A stretch of 64,000 bases of DNA, from the NCBI GenBank assembly GCA_043743785.1, contig JAYTVW010000015.1, forward strand, positions 1 to 64,000, read 5' to 3'. Origin of the DNA: JAQTNA01 sp043743785. Lineage in GTDB: Bacteria; Pseudomonadota; Gammaproteobacteria; Burkholderiales; Rhodocyclaceae. Positions 13,657 to 21,871 of this stretch are shown here, piece by piece. The notes beneath the pieces were generated by a model. That model worked only from the letters and a program-made list of their open reading frames with translations. It did no database searches and was not told where the DNA came from. Made by a program: the position numbers and the translations under genes. How positions within the stretch are numbered: the first letter of the stretch is position 1; every line of letters starts with the position of its first letter.

Positions 13657-16600
13657 ATGGCCCAAGTCCTCAAGCTCCGCGGCGCCGCCGCCCATTCCGC
13701 CACCCGTCTTGCCCGTATCGGAAGCGACCTGAAGGCCATCTGCCCGAAGTTGAAAGGCTTGGCCGCCGAGTTCTGGTATTTCGTCGAAGTGAGCCGCCCC
13801 CTGGCGGATGACGAACTGGCACGTCTGCAGGACTTGCTGGCGGCTTACCCGGCCACGGCGGAGCTGCCCCTGGGGGAGCTGCTGCTGGTGACGCCGCGTC
13901 TGGGCACCATCTCGCCCTGGTCCTCCAAGGCCACGGACATCGCCCGCCAGTGCGCCTTCGGTGCCGTGGTGCGCATCGAGCGGGGCACCGCCTGGACCCT
14001 GGAAGTCAAGGGCGGGCTTTCCGACAAACAGAAACCGGGCGTGCTGCCTATCCTGCACGATCGCATGACGGAATCGGTGCTGGACAGCGTTAATGCGGGT
14101 GAAGCCCTCTTTCATCACTACGCGCCCCGGCCCCTGTCCACGGTGGATGTGCTGGGTCAGGGCAAGGACGCCCTGGTGGCCGCCAATTCCGCTCTTGGGC
14201 TGGCTCTGTCCGACGACGAGATCGATTACCTGGTGGAGGCCTTCACCAAGGTGGGCCGCAACCCGACGGACGTGGAACTCATGATGTTCGCCCAGGCGAA
14301 CTCGGAGCACTGCCGCCACAAGATTTTCAACGCCGACTGGATCATCGACGGCCGGCGCCTGGACCAGACTCTCTTCGGCATGGTGCGGGAAACCCACAAG
14401 GCCCACCCGGAAGGCACGGTGGTGGCCTATTCGGACAACGCCGCGGTGCTGACCGGCGCCACCATCCAGCGCTTCTATCCGGGCGCGGACGGCGCCTACG
14501 GCTACACGGAAGAGGAAACCCACCTGCTGGCCAAGGTGGAAACCCACAACCACCCGACCGCCATTTCCCCCTTTCCCGGCGCCGCCACCGGTTCCGGCGG
14601 CGAAATCCGTGACGAGGGCGCCACCGGTCGTGGCTCCAAGCCCAAGGCGGGGCTCTCCGGCTTCTCCGTGTCCAACCTGTGCATTCCGGGTTTCGAGCAG
14701 CCTTGGGAGCTGGCCTACGGCAAGCCGGAGCGCATCGCCTCGCCCCTCGACATCATGATTGAGGGCCCCATCGGTGCGGCGGCCTTCAACAATGAATTCG
14801 GCCGGCCCAACCTGACCGGCTACTTCCGCACTTTCGAGCAGGAAGTCATGGGCGAAGTGCGGGGCTACCACAAGCCCATCATGATCGCCGGCGGCGTGGG
14901 CAATATCGCCGCTCGGGACTCCTTCAAGATCGAATTCGACGCCGGCACCTTGCTGATCCAGTTGGGTGGCCCCGGTATGCTCATCGGCCTGGGGGGCGGA
15001 GCGGCCTCCAGCATGACCACCGGCACCAACACGGCGGACCTGGACTTTGCGTCTGTCCAGCGCGGCAACCCGGAAATCCAGCGCCGCGCCCAGGAAGTCA
15101 TCGACCGCTGTTGCCAGCTCGGTGAGAACAATCCCATTCTGGCCATCCACGACGTGGGCGCCGGCGGCATATCGAATGCCATGCCGGAACTTGCCCACGG
15201 CGCCGGTTGCGGCGCGACCTTCCAGCTACGCGATGTGCCCTCGGAAGAATCCGGCATGGCCCCGGCGGAAATCTGGTGCAACGAAGCCCAGGAGCGCTAC
15301 GTGCTGGCCATCGCCCCGGCTCGTCTGGAGGAGTTCCGCGCCATTGCGGAGCGGGAACGCTGCCCTTTCGCCGTGGTGGGCGTGGCCACGGATGACGGCC
15401 GCCTGACCGTGGCGGATAGCCACTTCGGCAACAACGCCGTGGATATGGACATGGACGTGCTCCTGGGCAAGCCGCCCAAGATGACGCGGAACGTGTCCAC
15501 CCGCCAGGTCTTCCTGCCGCCCTTCGACGTCACCGACTATGAGTTGAAGGACGCGTGTCTGCGGGTGCTGTCCCTGCCCACCGTGGCGTCGAAAAACTTC
15601 CTCATCACCATCGGCGACCGCAGCGTGGGCGGCCTGACCCACCGGGACCAGATGGTGGGCCCCTGGCAAGTGCCGGTGGCGGACGTGGCCGTGACCCTCA
15701 TGGGCTTCGACGGCTACCGGGGCGAGGCCTTCGCCATGGGCGAACGTACGCCCCTGGCCCTGCTGGACGCACCGGCTTCCGGCCGTATGGCCGTGGGCGA
15801 GGCCATCACCAACATGGCGGCGGCACCCATTACGGAAATCGGCGACATCAAGCTCTCCGCCAACTGGATGGCCGCCGCCGGCCACCGGGGTGAGGATGCC
15901 AAGCTCTTCGACACCGTCAAGGCCGTGGCCCTGGACTTCTGCCGGGAAGCGGGCCTGTCCATTCCGGTGGGCAAAGACTCCCTGTCCATGAAGACCACCT
16001 GGCAGGACGAGGGCAAGACCAAGCAGGTGATTTCACCCCTGTCCTTGGTCATCACGGGCTTCGCCCCGGTGGTGGATGTGCGCAAAACCCTCACGCCCCA
16101 ACTTGTGAAGACGGATGAAGAGACGGACCTGATCCTCATCGACCTGGGCAAGGGCAAGAACCGCCTGGGGGCCTCGGCCCTGTGCCAGGTATATAACGCC
16201 GTGGGCGAGCACGCCCCGGACGTGGATGCGGCGGCCCTCAAGGGCTTCTTCGCGGCGGTGCAAAAGCTCAATGCCGAAGGCCTCATCCTGGCCTACCACG
16301 ACCGTTCCGACGGCGGCCTCTTCGCCACCGTCGCTGAAATGGTCTTCGCCGGTCACGTGGGCGTGTCCCTGAATCTGGATACGGTAGCCTGGGACCCGCT
16401 GCTGGCGGACGTGGATGGGCTGGAAAAGAAGCCGGACTCCTTGAAGGGGCGCTACAACGACAAGGTCTTCGCCGCCCTCTTCGCCGAGGAACTGGGGGCC
16501 GTCATCCAGATTCGTCGGGAACAGCGGAGCGTCGTCACTGCCCTGCTGCGGGAAGCGGGCCTGGGGGCCTGGTTCCACTTCATCGGCGACGTGAACAAGA

Positions 16601-17658
16601 GCGACGACCTGCGCATCTGGCGCAACGCCAAACTGTTGTTCAAGGAAAGCCGTACCAGCCTGCACCAGGTGTGGGCGCGCACCAGCTTCGAGATTCAGCG
16701 CCTGCGGGACGATGCGAGTTGCGCCGAGGAGGAATTCGCTGCTCTCATCACCGACAAGGGGCTGGTTGCGCTGCCGAGCTTTGACCCGGCGGAAAACATC
16801 GTTGCGTCATTGATCGCCCAGCCCTCACCCCTAGCCCCTCTCCCGGAGGGCGAGGGGAACGTTGAGAGGCGCGGAAGCGCCTATATTGGTCTTGCCCGGC
16901 CGAAAATCGCCATCTTGCGGGAGCAGGGGGTGAACGGTCAGGTGGAAATGGCGGCGGCCTTCGAGCGGGCCGGTTTCGCGCCCTTCGACGTGCATATGAG
17001 CGACCTGCAGTCCGGCCGCAAGCATCTGGCGGATTTCGTCGGTCTGGCGGCCTGCGGCGGCTTCTCCTACGGCGACGTGCTGGGGGCCGGCCAGGGCTGG
17101 GCCAAGTCCATCCTCTTCAATCCGGCCCTGCGGGAACAGTTCGAAAGCTTCTTCCAACGCGGCGACAGCTTCGCCCTGGGGGTGTGCAATGGCTGCCAGA
17201 TGATGAGCAACCTGGCTTCCATCATCCCCGGCGCCGAGAACTGGCCCACTTTCCACCGTAATCGCAGCGAGCAGTTCGAAGCCCGTTTCACCCAAGTGGA
17301 AATTCCGAACAGCCCGTCGTTGTTCTTCAACGGCATGGCCGGCAGCCGCCTGCCGGTGGTGGTGTCCCACGGCGAAGGCCGGGCGGTGTTCGCCGCAGAG
17401 GAAGCTGCAGGCCTGGTGGACGTCGCTCTGCGCTATATGGATGGGCGCGGGGAAGTGGCTACCACCTACCCGGCCAATCCCAACGGTTCCCCCGAGGGTA
17501 TCACCGGCGTCACGACGCCGGACGGCCGTTTCACCATCATGATGCCCCACCCGGAACGGGTCTTCCGCAGCGTCCAGATGTCCTGGCACCCAGAAGCCTG
17601 GGGCGAAGATTCCCCGTGGCTCAGGATGTTCCGCAATGCCCGGAAGTCGGTAGGGTAA
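13657..17658 (+). CDS. purL: Phosphoribosylformylglycinamidine synthase
   Basis: Large single-chain FGAM synthase (1333 residues), the fourth step of purine synthesis: FGAR, glutamine and ATP give FGAM. It has an N-terminal linker domain, the FGAR-binding domains (AQANSEHCRHKIFNADW; KVETHNHPTAISPFPGA), two AIRS-like halves and a C-terminal class I glutamine amidotransferase with catalytic C1177 in GVCNGCQMM and the MMPHPERVF ending. At the linker before the amidotransferase domain (about residues 1056-1076) there is an extra stretch, QPSPLAPLPEGEGNVERRG, encoded by a dispersed palindromic repeat, which makes the protein slightly longer than usual. The reading frame is intact, so it is probably functional. 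Confidence 0.97.
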   Translation: MAQVLKLRGAAAHSATRLARIGSDLKAICPKLKGLAAEFWYFVEVSRPLADDELARLQDLLAAYPATAELPLGELLLVTPRLGTISPWSSKATDIARQCAFGAVVRIERGTAWTLEVKGGLSDKQKPGVLPILHDRMTESVLDSVNAGEALFHHYAPRPLSTVDVLGQGKDALVAANSALGLALSDDEIDYLVEAFTKVGRNPTDVELMMFAQANSEHCRHKIFNADWIIDGRRLDQTLFGMVRETHKAHPEGTVVAYSDNAAVLTGATIQRFYPGADGAYGYTEEETHLLAKVETHNHPTAISPFPGAATGSGGEIRDEGATGRGSKPKAGLSGFSVSNLCIPGFEQPWELAYGKPERIASPLDIMIEGPIGAAAFNNEFGRPNLTGYFRTFEQEVMGEVRGYHKPIMIAGGVGNIAARDSFKIEFDAGTLLIQLGGPGMLIGLGGGAASSMTTGTNTADLDFASVQRGNPEIQRRAQEVIDRCCQLGENNPILAIHDVGAGGISNAMPELAHGAGCGATFQLRDVPSEESGMAPAEIWCNEAQERYVLAIAPARLEEFRAIAERERCPFAVVGVATDDGRLTVADSHFGNNAVDMDMDVLLGKPPKMTRNVSTRQVFLPPFDVTDYELKDACLRVLSLPTVASKNFLITIGDRSVGGLTHRDQMVGPWQVPVADVAVTLMGFDGYRGEAFAMGERTPLALLDAPASGRMAVGEAITNMAAAPITEIGDIKLSANWMAAAGHRGEDAKLFDTVKAVALDFCREAGLSIPVGKDSLSMKTTWQDEGKTKQVISPLSLVITGFAPVVDVRKTLTPQLVKTDEETDLILIDLGKGKNRLGASALCQVYNAVGEHAPDVDAAALKGFFAAVQKLNAEGLILAYHDRSDGGLFATVAEMVFAGHVGVSLNLDTVAWDPLLADVDGLEKKPDSLKGRYNDKVFAALFAEELGAVIQIRREQRSVVTALLREAGLGAWFHFIGDVNKSDDLRIWRNAKLLFKESRTSLHQVWARTSFEIQRLRDDASCAEEEFAALITDKGLVALPSFDPAENIVASLIAQPSPLAPLPEGEGNVERRGSAYIGLARPKIAILREQGVNGQVEMAAAFERAGFAPFDVHMSDLQSGRKHLADFVGLAACGGFSYGDVLGAGQGWAKSILFNPALREQFESFFQRGDSFALGVCNGCQMMSNLASIIPGAENWPTFHRNRSEQFEARFTQVEIPNSPSLFFNGMAGSRLPVVVSHGEGRAVFAAEEAAGLVDVALRYMDGRGEVATTYPANPNGSPEGITGVTTPDGRFTIMMPHPERVFRSVQMSWHPEAWGEDSPWLRMFRNARKSVG
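16820..16884 (-). repeat. GTCGC/CCCTC composite repeat translated inside purL
   Basis: Read on the minus strand: hairpin GGCGC-TTCC-GCGCC, then CTCTCAACGTTCCCCTCGCCC-like sequence, then GGGAGAGGGG and GGGGTGAGGG. This is the same order as the intergenic copies at 45432, 48476 and 51891. It is a whole number of codons and adds about 21 residues to PurL. Confidence 0.75.
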
Positions 17659-17706
17659 TAACGTAGAGCGCCATAAGCGCAGCGCATCGCGCCGCCCTTG
17701 TCGTGG

Positions 17707-17731
17707 GGTAGGCAGGTTTCACCTGCCCACC
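17707..17731. repeat. REP-like palindrome after purL
   Basis: GGTAGGCAGGT-TTC-ACCTGCCCACC, an 11-bp stem with one mismatch. It is related to 19545-19574 and 58462-58496. It may also stop purL transcripts, though no T-run follows. Confidence 0.65.
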
Positions 17732-17802
17732 CGAACGGGGGCAAAAAGGCAAGATCCGAAAACCCTCCAGCAGGTCTGGCTCTATCCCCCTGGCGTGCTA
17801 CT

Positions 17803-17825
17803 ATGTGACCATAGTCTGTGACCAT
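17803..17825 (+). promoter_or_regulatory. Likely operator of the first PIN toxin-antitoxin pair
   Basis: TGTGACCAT occurs twice (17804-17812 and 17817-17825, 13-base period). The first is also within the palindrome TATG-TGAC-CATA (17803-17814). It sits 11-34 bases before the antitoxin ATG, where autorepressing antitoxins usually bind. Confidence 0.5.
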
Positions 17826-17836
17826 GGGAGAATATA

Positions 17837-18064
17837 ATGCAGGCCAGTATTGGTGCCGGTGATTTCAAGGCAAAGTGCCTGAAGCTACTCGACGAAGTCG
17901 CCCTGACCCGGGAGCCGCTGGTTATTACCAAGCACGGCCGGCCCGTGGCCAAGCTGGTGCCCATGCCGCCGGAAACCGAACTGTTCGGCGCCATGGCCGG
18001 CAGCGTACGACGCGAGGGCGACATCGTTTCACCCCTCGAAAACGAGTGGAATGCCTGCCGGTGA
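17837..18064 (+). CDS. Phd/YefM-type antitoxin
   Basis: 75 residues. The N-terminal Phd-like DNA-binding fold is visible as ASIGAGDFKAKCLKLLDEV and ITKHGRPVAKLVP, with a toxin-binding tail. It neutralises the PIN ribonuclease encoded next and probably represses the operon. GGAG precedes the ATG. It overlaps the toxin gene by four bases (GTGA). Confidence 0.88.
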   Translation: MQASIGAGDFKAKCLKLLDEVALTREPLVITKHGRPVAKLVPMPPETELFGAMAGSVRREGDIVSPLENEWNACR

Positions 18065-18480
18065 GCGCAGTTCTTTTGGACACCCATGTCCTGGTCTGGC
18101 TGGTATCCGGCAACGAACGGCTGGGAGTCCAGGCGCGTAAGCTAATTCAGGGCGCTGCAGACGCAGGCGCGCTCCATGTGTCCGCGATTACGCCCTGGGA
18201 AATCGCTGTTCTGGTCAACAAAGGCCGGCTTACCCTCGAGCAGGACGTTGGCGAGTGGATACGGGCCGCGCTGGCGCTGCCCGGCATCCGCCTGGCGCCG
18301 CTCTCCCCGGAAGTTGCCGTCGCCAGCACCCGTCTGCCCGGGGAGATGCACCCGGACCCAGCAGACCGCATCATCACGGCCACTGCTCGTCACCTGAGTG
18401 CAGATCTGCTTACTGCTGATGGCCTGCTGCTGCACTATGGTGCTGCCGGGCACCTGCAGGTGGTTCCGGCCGAGAAATAG
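18061..18480 (+). CDS. PIN-domain toxin (VapC-like)
   Basis: A probable RNA-cleaving toxin of 139 residues. The PIN acidic residues sit in LLDTHVLVWL, ITPWEIAVLVNKGRL and HPDPADRIITATA; LLTADGLLL gives the last strand. The GTG start at 18061 overlaps the antitoxin stop; a longer reading from 17875 is rejected because it runs through the antitoxin. Directly after its stop codon comes a diverged purL fragment. Confidence 0.88.
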   Translation: MSAVLLDTHVLVWLVSGNERLGVQARKLIQGAADAGALHVSAITPWEIAVLVNKGRLTLEQDVGEWIRAALALPGIRLAPLSPEVAVASTRLPGEMHPDPADRIITATARHLSADLLTADGLLLHYGAAGHLQVVPAEK

Positions 18481-18525
18481 CGGCGTCACCACGCCGGACA
18501 GCCGCTTCACCATCATGATGCCCAC
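18481..18525 (+). pseudogene. Fragment of a second, diverged purL 3' end
   Basis: 45 bases matching purL 17505-17550 with three substitutions and one deletion. In the purL frame two of the changes are silent and the third is Gly to Ser, giving GVTTPDSRFTIMMP. Mostly synonymous divergence suggests the piece came from the purL of another strain or species rather than from a recent local duplication. It is too short to encode anything. Confidence 0.75.
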
Positions 18526-18588
18526 GGCTTTTCCGTGAATGCTTGTGTCAATAGTACAGAGTAGGAGTAGCATGGCCGTTCCGAGTCG

Positions 18589-18607
18589 GCTGGCCTGTTT
18601 GGCCAGC
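18589..18607 (+). promoter_or_regulatory. Palindrome before the second PIN pair
   Basis: GCTGGCC-TGTTT-GGCCAGC, a perfect 7-bp inverted repeat 29 bases before the antitoxin ATG. Candidate operator. Confidence 0.4.
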
Positions 18608-18635
18608 GTAACCAGGACGCATCCAGGGAGCCATC

Positions 18636-18866
18636 ATGCAGGCCATTGAATTCGAAACGACGGTCGACGCGAAAGGCGATTTTCATTTGCCTGAAAAATA
18701 CCGCGATGTGTATGGAAAACGTGTTCGCCTCGTGGTTCTGTTGCCACAAGCAGCTTCGGAGACGCCTCCCACCCGAATCATGAACCCGATGCAGTACGGC
18801 AATACCCTCGACTGGCCAATGGATGGGCTGGCGTATCAGCAACAGGTGCGGGGCGAATGGGAGTGA
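18636..18866 (+). CDS. Probable antitoxin of the second PIN pair
   Basis: 76 residues, beginning MQAIEFETTVDAKGDFHLP, which resembles AbrB/DUF2281-like short antitoxins (FHLPEKYRDVYGKRVRLVVLL is the likely strand-forming core). The C-terminal NTLDWPMDGLAY tail probably binds the toxin. It is assigned as antitoxin mainly from its position and its 10-base overlap with the PIN gene. GGGAG lies before the ATG. Confidence 0.75.
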   Translation: MQAIEFETTVDAKGDFHLPEKYRDVYGKRVRLVVLLPQAASETPPTRIMNPMQYGNTLDWPMDGLAYQQQVRGEWE

Positions 18867-19231
18867 GGGCCATTCTTGACACCAATGCGGTCATCTACCT
18901 GCAAAAGGGCCTGCTCCAGGATCCATTGCCACCTGGCGAATACCTGATTTCGGTGATTACGGAAATAGAGTTGCTGTCCTTCCCCGGCTTGACCGATCTG
19001 CAAAGGAGCTGGCTTCGGCGTCTGATTGATGATCTGGAGGTGGTTGAGTTGGACATGGCCGTGAAACGAAGCGCCATAGAACTGCGTCGCAACCATCGTC
19101 TGAAGCTGCCGGATGCCTTGATTGCAGCAGCTGCCCTGAACCGAGATGCCTTGTTGCTGACCAACGACGCCCGTTTGGCGAACCTACCTGGAATACGTTG
19201 TCAGTCCCTCAATCTTCGAGCTGTGCCTTGA
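18857..19231 (+). CDS. PIN-domain toxin, second pair
   Basis: 124 residues. PIN motifs are ILDTNAVIYLQ (Asp near residue 8), VITEIELLSFPG, KLPDALIAAAAL and LLTNDARL, so all acidic positions of the nuclease are kept. The ATG at 18857 overlaps the antitoxin; a GTG at 18863 that overlaps the stop as GTGA is an equally good start. Predicted single-stranded RNase. Confidence 0.88.
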   Translation: MGVRAILDTNAVIYLQKGLLQDPLPPGEYLISVITEIELLSFPGLTDLQRSWLRRLIDDLEVVELDMAVKRSAIELRRNHRLKLPDALIAAAALNRDALLLTNDARLANLPGIRCQSLNLRAVP

Positions 19232-19293
19232 GCAGCCGTCGCTAGTTCAAGTTTGCCCCCAATTTCGTGGTGACAACAACTTTAGGTGAATCC

Positions 19294-19533
19294 ATGAGCG
19301 ACAAACTCAAAGAAATGGAAGCGGAATTTCCATCATTCGATTACACAAAAACCGCAACGACACCCGCACTAAAGTTGAGGAACCGACTTAACGGGTGGCA
19401 GAGGTTGTGGTGCGTAGCTCTTGCTGTAGGTATGTTTATCTCGGCATTGACTGGGTCTTTTTTTTTGGCTGTGGGTCATTCCGCTGTATCCATTAGGAAT
19501 TGGTATCGCATGGGTGAGGAAAGGGTTCAGTAA
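19294..19533 (+). CDS. Small single-span membrane protein, unknown
   Basis: 79 residues: an acidic N-terminus (DKLKEMEAEFPSFDY), a basic stretch and one membrane helix (about 43-65, WCVALAVGMFISALTGSFFL). The ATG at 19294 is preceded by AGGTGA; an in-frame ATG at 19267 would add nine residues. I do not recognise it. Base composition is less GC-rich than the surrounding core genes, in keeping with an acquired islet. Confidence 0.55.
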   Translation: MSDKLKEMEAEFPSFDYTKTATTPALKLRNRLNGWQRLWCVALAVGMFISALTGSFFLAVGHSAVSIRNWYRMGEERVQ

Positions 19534-19544
19534 CAGAAAGTAGC

Positions 19545-19574
19545 CGTAGGGTGGTCAGGTTTCACCTGCCTACG
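19545..19574. repeat. REP-like palindrome
   Basis: CGTAG...CAGGT-TTC-ACCTG...CTACG, an interrupted stem closely related to 17707-17731. Confidence 0.55.
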
Positions 19575-19683
19575 CGAACAGGTGTGGTGAGCGGTGAAAC
19601 GTAGCCACCAATCGCTTGTGCCAGCGGTTTGTCAAGGCGGATGCTTGGATTATTCAAAGGTCCTAGGGACTCAAGGTGAGGAA

Positions 19684-20748
19684 ATGACAGATGTTTTTTC
19701 GTTCCTGCCGCATTGGGCCTGGATTGTCCTGGCGATGTCCCTTCTGCTGGCAGTGGCCTTAATTCCGAAATTACGAGGAAAAAAGCGGCGTGAAGTGCTT
19801 TTGCTGGAAACAAACTGCGGAGTCTATTACCCCGTTTTCTGGGTTTCGTATGCCGAGTTAAAAGGCAAGTACGAGCGCAGTCTTGACGACTGGCAAGTCA
19901 AGGATTCGAAAATCAACAGTCGGCTATGCAAGCTTAATTCCCAAGGCTATGAGGTCATGGGTGTCCCGGAAGTGCTTAGCCATGCGTCAACGGAGGAGCG
20001 AGGCAACCTGACGACAATTCTTGGTGTTAACGTCAGTACAGATCCCCTGGTCTTTGCTGATGCACTGCGAAAAGCAGGAAGCAACGGCTTAGTCTCTCTC
20101 TTCCGAGGCGGCTACGTGCCATATGAAGAGGTGGTGAAGGATGTGGCGAAGAAACTCGGTGCAAAAAAAATGCCAAAATCAGGCTCAGCCTTCGAGCTTG
20201 AACGTCATGCAATTGGTGCCGCCGTTAAAAAAATCCTGGACAAAGCATCGCCTGATGAACGTAAGGCAATGCTCGCGGAATTTGGCAAGACTTCACCCGG
20301 CTGGGTGCCTGCCGGAACCGCAGCCTTGGTTTTGGCAAACCTGAGCGGCTTCGGGCTGTACATGGCTGCATCAAGTACGCTTGCAGCCGTTACCAGTGCC
20401 GTGGGCGTGACTCTGCCGTTTGCTGCTTATACCGGCATGAGTTCCCTACTTGCGACTTTGACCGGTCCCTTGGGGTGGGGGGCATTGTTGTTTGCCGGGG
20501 TAATCAAGCTTTTTGGTGAAGACTACAAGAAAACCATTCCAGGTGTGCTTGCGGTTGCCTCGGCAAGAGCCCGGCTCATTGCTAGCCGTGATGATGAAAT
20601 ATCCAAACTCAACAAACAGCGCAATCTTCAAAGCGAAGCTCGATGCCGGCTCGAAGTCTTGGCGAAATTCCTTTTCGGCATGGAGCAGCATGGTACGAAT
20701 CATTACGTACCAAAGGCGAGTGTGCCATGGTTGCCTCAAGCAAATTAG
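19684..20748 (+). CDS. YaaW (UPF0174) family protein with N-terminal membrane anchor
   Basis: 354 residues. A membrane segment (about 9-27) is followed by a basic KLRGKKRRE stretch and a soluble region of about 60 residues. The UPF0174/YaaW-type domain follows: SLFRGGYVPYEEVVKDVAKKLG, AFELERHAIGAAVKKIL, a glycine/alanine-rich hydrophobic region, then GPLGWGALLFAGVIKLFG and TIPGVLAVASARARLI. These match the E. coli YaaW pattern in order and spacing. Function of the family is unknown. The ATG at 19684 follows AGGTGAGGAA. It is AT-richer than its neighbours, with A-runs, and sits among toxin-antitoxin genes, so a role as an accessory or defence gene is possible but unproven. Confidence 0.75.
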   Translation: MTDVFSFLPHWAWIVLAMSLLLAVALIPKLRGKKRREVLLLETNCGVYYPVFWVSYAELKGKYERSLDDWQVKDSKINSRLCKLNSQGYEVMGVPEVLSHASTEERGNLTTILGVNVSTDPLVFADALRKAGSNGLVSLFRGGYVPYEEVVKDVAKKLGAKKMPKSGSAFELERHAIGAAVKKILDKASPDERKAMLAEFGKTSPGWVPAGTAALVLANLSGFGLYMAASSTLAAVTSAVGVTLPFAAYTGMSSLLATLTGPLGWGALLFAGVIKLFGEDYKKTIPGVLAVASARARLIASRDDEISKLNKQRNLQSEARCRLEVLAKFLFGMEQHGTNHYVPKASVPWLPQAN

Positions 20749-20911
20749 TAAAGTAGCAACGAGGACTTCTGCATATAGCTTGGCCCGCCGTACGAAACCG
20801 TGCCGTGGGGGCAGACTCGAATTGCTGGGGTGGTTCGAAAAAACTAACATCCACCCGGAAAGACAGGGGAGTCCGAAAGCAAGCCCATGTGTGCCCAGTC
20901 TATTTGATCTG

Positions 20912-20928
20912 TACGGCAGAATGCCGTA
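20912..20928 (+). promoter_or_regulatory. Palindromic operator of the DUF1778/GNAT pair
   Basis: TACGGCA-GAA-TGCCGTA, a perfect 7-3-7 palindrome 21 bases before the antitoxin ATG, overlapping the likely promoter. This fits autoregulation by an RHH antitoxin. Confidence 0.65.
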
Positions 20929-20949
20929 TATTTCTAGCAGGAGGACACC

Positions 20950-21225
20950 ATGTCTATAGCCACTGCCCGTCTCGAAGCCAGGATCAGCCCCGAGGTGCAT
21001 GCCATGCTCAAGCGTGCCGCAGAACTTCAGGGGCGAACGCTGACGGATTTTGTTGTCAGTGCGGCGCAAGATGCCGCGCGACTAGCCATCGAACAAGCGG
21101 AAGTCATCCGGCTGTCCGTGGCTGACCAGGCCTGCTTTGCCGAGGCGCTGCTTGCTCCACCCCGTCCCACGCCGGCCCTGGCGCGGGCTTTTACCCGTCG
21201 TCGCCAGTTGCTGGGCCTGGATTGA
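20950..21225 (+). CDS. DUF1778 (TacA-like) ribbon-helix-helix antitoxin
   Basis: 91 residues. The N-terminal ARLEARISPEVHAMLKRAAE then GRTLTDFVVSAAQDAA is the RHH DNA-binding fold of DUF1778 antitoxins. The C-terminal stretch (LSVADQACFAEALL) is the usual toxin-neutralising tail. AGGAGG lies before the ATG and the palindrome at 20912 is its likely target. It is immediately followed by the acetyltransferase toxin. Confidence 0.92.
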   Translation: MSIATARLEARISPEVHAMLKRAAELQGRTLTDFVVSAAQDAARLAIEQAEVIRLSVADQACFAEALLAPPRPTPALARAFTRRRQLLGLD

Positions 21226-21230
21226 TCTCC

Positions 21231-21719
21231 ATGTCGTTTCGCGTAGTGGCGCTGGACACGGCCCTGGACAGAAGTGCGTTTTGTAGTGGTTCCGAGCCCC
21301 TGGATAGCTATTTCCGGCAGCGCTTGACGCAAGACATGCGTCGTCGGGTGACGGCCTGTTTTGTTGCGATCAGCGACGATGATGCGCGTATTGCCGGCTA
21401 TTACACCCTGGCCTCGGTGAGCCTGCCGCTGCTTGACCTGCCACCCTCTATTGGTAAGAAACTGCCCCGCTATCCTTCCGTGCCCACGGTGCGCATGGGG
21501 CGCCTGGCGGTCGATCAGGATTTCAGGGCGCGGGGCCTTGGTGCTGCGCTGCTGGCGGATGCCCTTGACCGGGCCGCCCGTGCAGAAATTGCCGCCTATG
21601 CAATGCTGGTGGACGCCAAGGATAGTGCCGCAGCCGCTTTCTACGGCCATCACGGTTTCATCGCCTTGCCGGATTTGCCCTTGACCCTGTTTCTACCGCT
21701 GGCGACCGTTCGTTCGTAA
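21231..21719 (+). CDS. GNAT-family acetyltransferase toxin (TacT/AtaT-like)
   Basis: 162 residues. Members of this family acetylate charged aminoacyl-tRNA and stop translation. The acetyl-CoA loop is VRMGRLAVDQDFRARGLGAALL, with RARGLGA as the pyrophosphate-binding motif; AFYGHHGF holds the usual tyrosine. The ATG at 21231 starts five bases after the antitoxin stop; a TTG at 21222 overlapping the stop is possible. The pairing with DUF1778 makes the toxin call secure. Confidence 0.9.
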   Translation: MSFRVVALDTALDRSAFCSGSEPLDSYFRQRLTQDMRRRVTACFVAISDDDARIAGYYTLASVSLPLLDLPPSIGKKLPRYPSVPTVRMGRLAVDQDFRARGLGAALLADALDRAARAEIAAYAMLVDAKDSAAAAFYGHHGFIALPDLPLTLFLPLATVRS

Positions 21720-21871
21720 GTTCTGCGTTTGTGGCGATAGGAGCGACGTCAGAACTCCGCCTTTCGTGCAAAGCGCAGCGGCAACGGGGCCACAGGAGGG
21801 GCGAAAGCCAGGACTTCTGAGAGCATGAGGCGGCTGCTGTGTAGCCGCTGCATGTCGGTATAAATCCCAAG

